Shown here: positions 60,365 through 64,000 of the stretch, one piece after another
How positions within the stretch are numbered: position 1 is the first letter of the stretch
Layout: each line of letters starts with the position of its first letter
From: Stromatinia cepivora
Lineage: Eukaryota > Ascomycota > Leotiomycetes > Helotiales > Sclerotiniaceae
Assembly: GCA_014898415.1 (NCBI GenBank)
Contig: RCTD01000013.1
Location: 372,001 to 436,000, forward strand
DNA: 64,000 nucleotides
Direction of reading: 5' to 3'
Translations under genes and position numbers: made by a program
Notes under the pieces: generated by a model
Seen by the model: the letters and a program-made list of their open reading frames with translations, nothing else
The model's database searches: none
Told to the model about the DNA's origin: nothing

Positions 60365-61385
60365 ATGGGATTCTACAAGTACTCTGCTCTTGCTCTTCTT
60401 GCTCTTCGTGTTGTCAGCGTTTTCGCTGCACCAGAAAGTGTAAGTTTAAAGTTTCCCAATTGTTGACAGCTGTTATAAGCCACACAAGCCATTCGAACCT
60501 TAAGAATACTAATTTGAATTCATCAACAGACTGAAGACCTTCGTCAAGAAGCTGCGGCAGAAGGTTTCGAAACTCCTCCAACCAATCTTGCGGTCTCGGT
60601 TTCTGCTTCATTCCCTCAATCCGAAGTCTTTGGTGTTAAACTCGTCAATGGCCATGCTTCGCAAGCTGTCATTTCCTTCAAGAACAATGAACCTGAAGCT
60701 GTGCAACTAGCTGTTATTGGAGGCGCATTATCTACTCTTCAAACACTACCGGAAGGAACTCATCCAAGTGCTGCTATTGTGCGCAACTTGACCTCGACAA
60801 GATATGATGTTGAGATTCAGGCTGGTGAAGAGCAGATCCTGCCATACACATTTACTACCGATTTAAACCCTCAGGATTTGAGATTGAATATCATTGCGGT
60901 TGTGGCTAGCCAAAAAGGAGGCGTTTACCAAATTCAGGCTTATAATGAGACTGTTACTGTTGTTGAGGCTGCTACCAGCATCTTTGATCCTCAAATGTGA
61001 GTGTTCTTTTGCAATACCATTGTTAACGATTCGTCTAAACTGACATGTTATTAGCATCTTCTTGTATCTCGTGCTCCTCGCAGCAACTGGCGCTACCCTG
61101 TTTTTTGTCTACAAGACTTGGATCGAAGCTCTATTCCCACAAACTCGCAAAGGTGGTAAAGGTGGTGAACGTGCCAAGCGTTCATCTGGAGGAAGCAAGA
61201 AGGCTGTCGATGTTAAGGATCAAGTTTCTGTTATTGGTGCTGATGGACCAGCTGTTACAACTCAATCTTTGGCACAACAAGCTTATGATGAGAGCTGGAT
61301 CCCTGACCACCACATCAACCGTCCATCCGCAAGACGTGTTAAGAGCGGCGGCTCTAAGATCAAGACTAGGGTCGTATCCGAGTAA
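60365..61385 (+). CDS. IRC22: IRC22-like ER membrane protein (TRAP-alpha family)
   Basis: Three exons: 60365-60439, 60530-60996, 61055-61385 (290 aa). Signal peptide at about 1-21 (MGFYKYSALALLALRVVSVFA). A lumenal domain follows with FGVKLVNGHASQAVISFKNN and the YTFTTDLNPQDLRL stretch. One transmembrane helix near 183-203 (IFLYLVLLAATGATLFFVY) is followed by KTW and a basic Gly/Ser-rich cytosolic tail (RKGGKGGERAKR). This layout matches fungal Irc22 and the alpha subunit of the translocon-associated protein complex. The exact role in fungi is poorly known. Confidence 0.92.
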
Positions 61386-61758
61386 ATCTTCAAGCGATAT
61401 CAATTGCACATATGAATGGATGATGAAACGTAGGAAAGGAATAACAAGTTAGGGTCTGGTTCTCTTCAAGCTCAATTTTGGGATTCGATCGATGTTTTTT
61501 TAGCTTGAATAGGGGGGCAATGCATTTGTACAATACAACAGAACTGGATGGCTATTTCTGAATCGGAACATAGTGCTGTATCAAAATCAAATTTAGGATG
61601 TACAAATCACAATTAAAGAACAAATTGCCGTTTTAGTGAGATATTTCCTTACAGGATATATTTACTATTGCTATACCAGATCGAGAAGAGAATCACGAGA
61701 GATTGGTCTAGGTGTGGTATGCGCCCATCATTCCTGAGATGAGTATCTCATTCCTCAG
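61386..61758. other. IRC22 3' region
   Basis: No gene seen. It ends at the TA target site of the Pogo element. Confidence 0.5.
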
Positions 61759-61760
61759 TA

Positions 61761-63943
61761 ACCGATTTCCCTATATCGTACACGACCCTATATCTTGCAC
61801 ACCCCTCATATTCCTACTACGATCACTTCAAAATTCGATATTAATTATAAATTATAAGATATAAAACTACAATTCTTTTTGAACAATAAAGAGATATAAT
61901 ATTATCCTTTAAAATTAAAAAACCTTTATATTTTTAATTTCAACGAAACCTTGATATATTGTTTAATCTTTAAATATAATATTCTCTTTTTTTCTTTTAT
62001 TATTGATTTATCAATCTCTACAATATCATAATCCTTTATAACTTTTTGGAATATTAGATTTATAATAGAAAAATGTTTTTGAATTATTTGTATTCTTTTA
62101 ATAAAAAATATTAATGATTTTCGAGCTCTTTTTATCCTTTCTTTAATATTATATATAATTTGATAATCGATCTTCTTTTATATTATCTTCTCTTTAATTA
62201 TTTTATTCTTTCATTCCTTTTCAATTTTCTTTTCGGTTTTTTTTTGTTTCTTAATTTCCTTCTTTTGTTCAACAATTAATACTTTTATCAATTGATAAAT
62301 TCTAATTCTTTCGATTTATAAAAAGGAATATAAAAAAACATCTCTGCTTTTTTCCCTTATTAGATTTAAACATTTAGAATGGATTCTTTTCTTTTTTTCG
62401 ATCTTCAAAATTTCTTTTAGATCTTTTGTTTTATATAATTGGATATTAGTATTAATTGTATATGTAAATGCAGCTTTAAAAAGCTTCTAAGTGATATCGG
62501 GATTCTATTTAAAATGAAACTTTAATTTGAAATGATGAAGAGTTTTAATTATATATAATATTTTTATTTTATTCCTTATGAATTGTATTGATATAAATGG
62601 TATAAGGGCTTGTTTTGGTTCGATATTATAAATGATAATGTTCTTATTTATAAAATAAATGCCGGCTTTTTCGAAAGATTTCAGGATATTATAAATAATA
62701 GTAAATTGAGCTCAAGCAATCTTAAATATTATCCAAAAGTTATATTTCGATATTCCAATGATACTTCTGTTTTTGTATATTAGATTATTGAGTTCTATAT
62801 TATAATTCGTCGAAAAGGAAAGAAAGTAGTTTATATCAAGAGATTGGAGTTGATATATAGAGTGGGGGGGGGAGAATCAATAAAATGATCTTCAATTCGT
62901 TGTATTTCGATATAAATTCTATATTTATATGGTTAGAATGATTATCTACAATTAATAGATGATATCCTTTCTTTGTTTTTGAATAAATATAGTATTAAAA
63001 AGATTTTATTAAGCTAGATGAGGCCGAATGCATTTAACGATCATCCATTGTTTAAAGCTCCGAAATAAGTCTGATCCTTTATTTTTATTTCATTAACTTA
63101 TGTATCCTATAGATCTCTAGATTTCCTTTTATAAATTAGAGTAAATGGAATAACTATATTATTGATATATATATATTAAAAAGATGATAAACTCTTTTGA
63201 TTTATTTTGTCTAACTTTTGTAGCTCTATTATGATTATATATATTAGTATTCATTATCCTCTTTATAATCCTTTTTAAATTAATTATAAAGTCTTTTTTA
63301 TCCTAATTATATATATTCTTAAATGATATATTATATTTTATAATTACTTTTATTAATTAAATAAAAAAAAGAGGAATATTAATATAATTCTTTTAAATAA
63401 TAAAATTCAACAATAATATAAAATAATTCAAATCAAATTATAAAAATGCTCAAATATAGTAATATTATTAATTTTCATATACAAATTATTAATATATCAA
63501 AGATATTGATTTTGAAGATATGTTTTATACTTTTTTATGAAATTTGTTGTTCAATTTTTCTTTAGAGAATGATTTATAATTTCTTTTATAAGGTTTTTGA
63601 TTATATGATTTATAGGGGGTATAGATCTTTATATCAATTTGTTAATTAATCGATTAAAATCTCTTTTTACTTTTTGAAAAAGATTGATGAGTTTTAGTAT
63701 ATATAATATTGTGGGAGGTGGTTTTGCTTTTATAATGCCGAAAAAGTATTGAATGATTGATTTTGAAGAAATTTGTTATTTGAGTATATTTAGGGTGCTT
63801 TTTCCTTTTAATTTGAGTTAATGCAAGTTTTATATAGGCCTCTGAAGGTATATCATCGCTATATCCGTTCATAGTGATTGATATTTTATAAAATTAAAAG
63901 TGTGTGCAAGATGTGGGGTCGTGCACGATGTAGGGAAATCGGT
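61761..63943 (-). mobile_element. Fot1/Pogo transposon, complete but RIP-decayed (2,183 bp)
   Basis: Terminal inverted repeats of 42 bp (61761-61802 and 63902-63943) start ACCGATTTCCCTA and differ at four positions, all transitions. TA duplications lie at 61759-61760 and 63944-63945. The transposase is on the minus strand. Its N-terminal HTH is still open at 63872-63654 (EAYIKLALTQIKRKKHPKY, FFKINHSILFRHYKSK), and the DDE core near 62.6-62.9 kb reads DNHSNH, LPPHSIYQLQSLDINYF. Termini, size and motifs fit Fot1/Pogo of the Tc1/mariner superfamily. Many stops; inactive. Confidence 0.9.
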
Positions 63944-64000
63944 TATCCAATCAGCGATTTTGTTTTGAATTTTAGGGTTGTGGATGAGAAGTCAGAATCC

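Noticed and set aside
1..64000. CRISPR arrays, bacterial operons, rRNA genes
   Set aside because: Nothing with regular repeat-spacer structure or rRNA-like sequence was seen; all repeats here are fungal transposons or tandem repeats.

Overview
The window looks like chromosomal DNA of a filamentous ascomycete, most likely a leotiomycete (Helotiales, Botrytis/Sclerotinia-like). This is an inference from short GT-AG introns of about 45-125 nt with CTAAC-type branch sites, from fungal gene families (MED19/Rox3, IRC22, NOP4, NAD-formate dehydrogenase, ABCC transporter, GT25), and from sharply two-part base composition. Ordinary genes occupy about 1-13.7 kb and 42-61.7 kb. Between them lies about 27.7 kb of very AT-rich DNA made of decayed retrotransposons. 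Differences between repeat copies there are almost all C:G to T:A transitions, with stop codons in TGG/CAA-type codons, as expected from repeat-induced point mutation (RIP).

Layout. 1-506: Tc1/mariner transposase remnant. 1.1-13.7 kb: type-B carboxylesterase with a membrane anchor, GT25 glycosyltransferase, a hidden cysteine-rich gene fragment, a tiny secreted protein made of repeated xPDGIVVER units, a 215-bp MITE, and a complete 16-exon ABCC transporter that includes a GC-AG intron. 13.8-41.5 kb: nested LTR elements. These are four Ty3/gypsy chromovirus copies or fragments sharing a 282-bp LTR, a Ty1/copia remnant, a second LTR family with 190-bp LTRs, a 309-bp solo LTR, and three complete copies of a ~1.68-kb LTR element that carries only a Gag-like reading frame.

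42.1-50.5 kb: accessory genes. An unrecognised gene is split in a coding exon by a 551-bp hAT-type MITE with an 8-bp target duplication; divergent from it is an 822-residue unknown protein; then a second hAT MITE, minisatellites and a 474-residue unknown protein. 52-61.4 kb: conserved housekeeping genes: formate dehydrogenase, NOP4 (ribosome biogenesis), MED19 (Mediator) and IRC22 (ER membrane). 61.76-63.94 kb: a complete but decayed Fot1/Pogo transposon with 42-bp inverted repeats and TA duplication.

The housekeeping genes have no evident operational link. The first gene block (esterase, glycosyltransferase, secreted repeat peptide, ABCC exporter) has the look of an accessory or secretion-related neighbourhood, but no biosynthetic core enzyme is visible. 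Splice models were read by eye. For the spliced models of all the housekeeping genes, the transporter, the esterase, GT25 and the 822-residue gene, exon lengths sum to a multiple of three.
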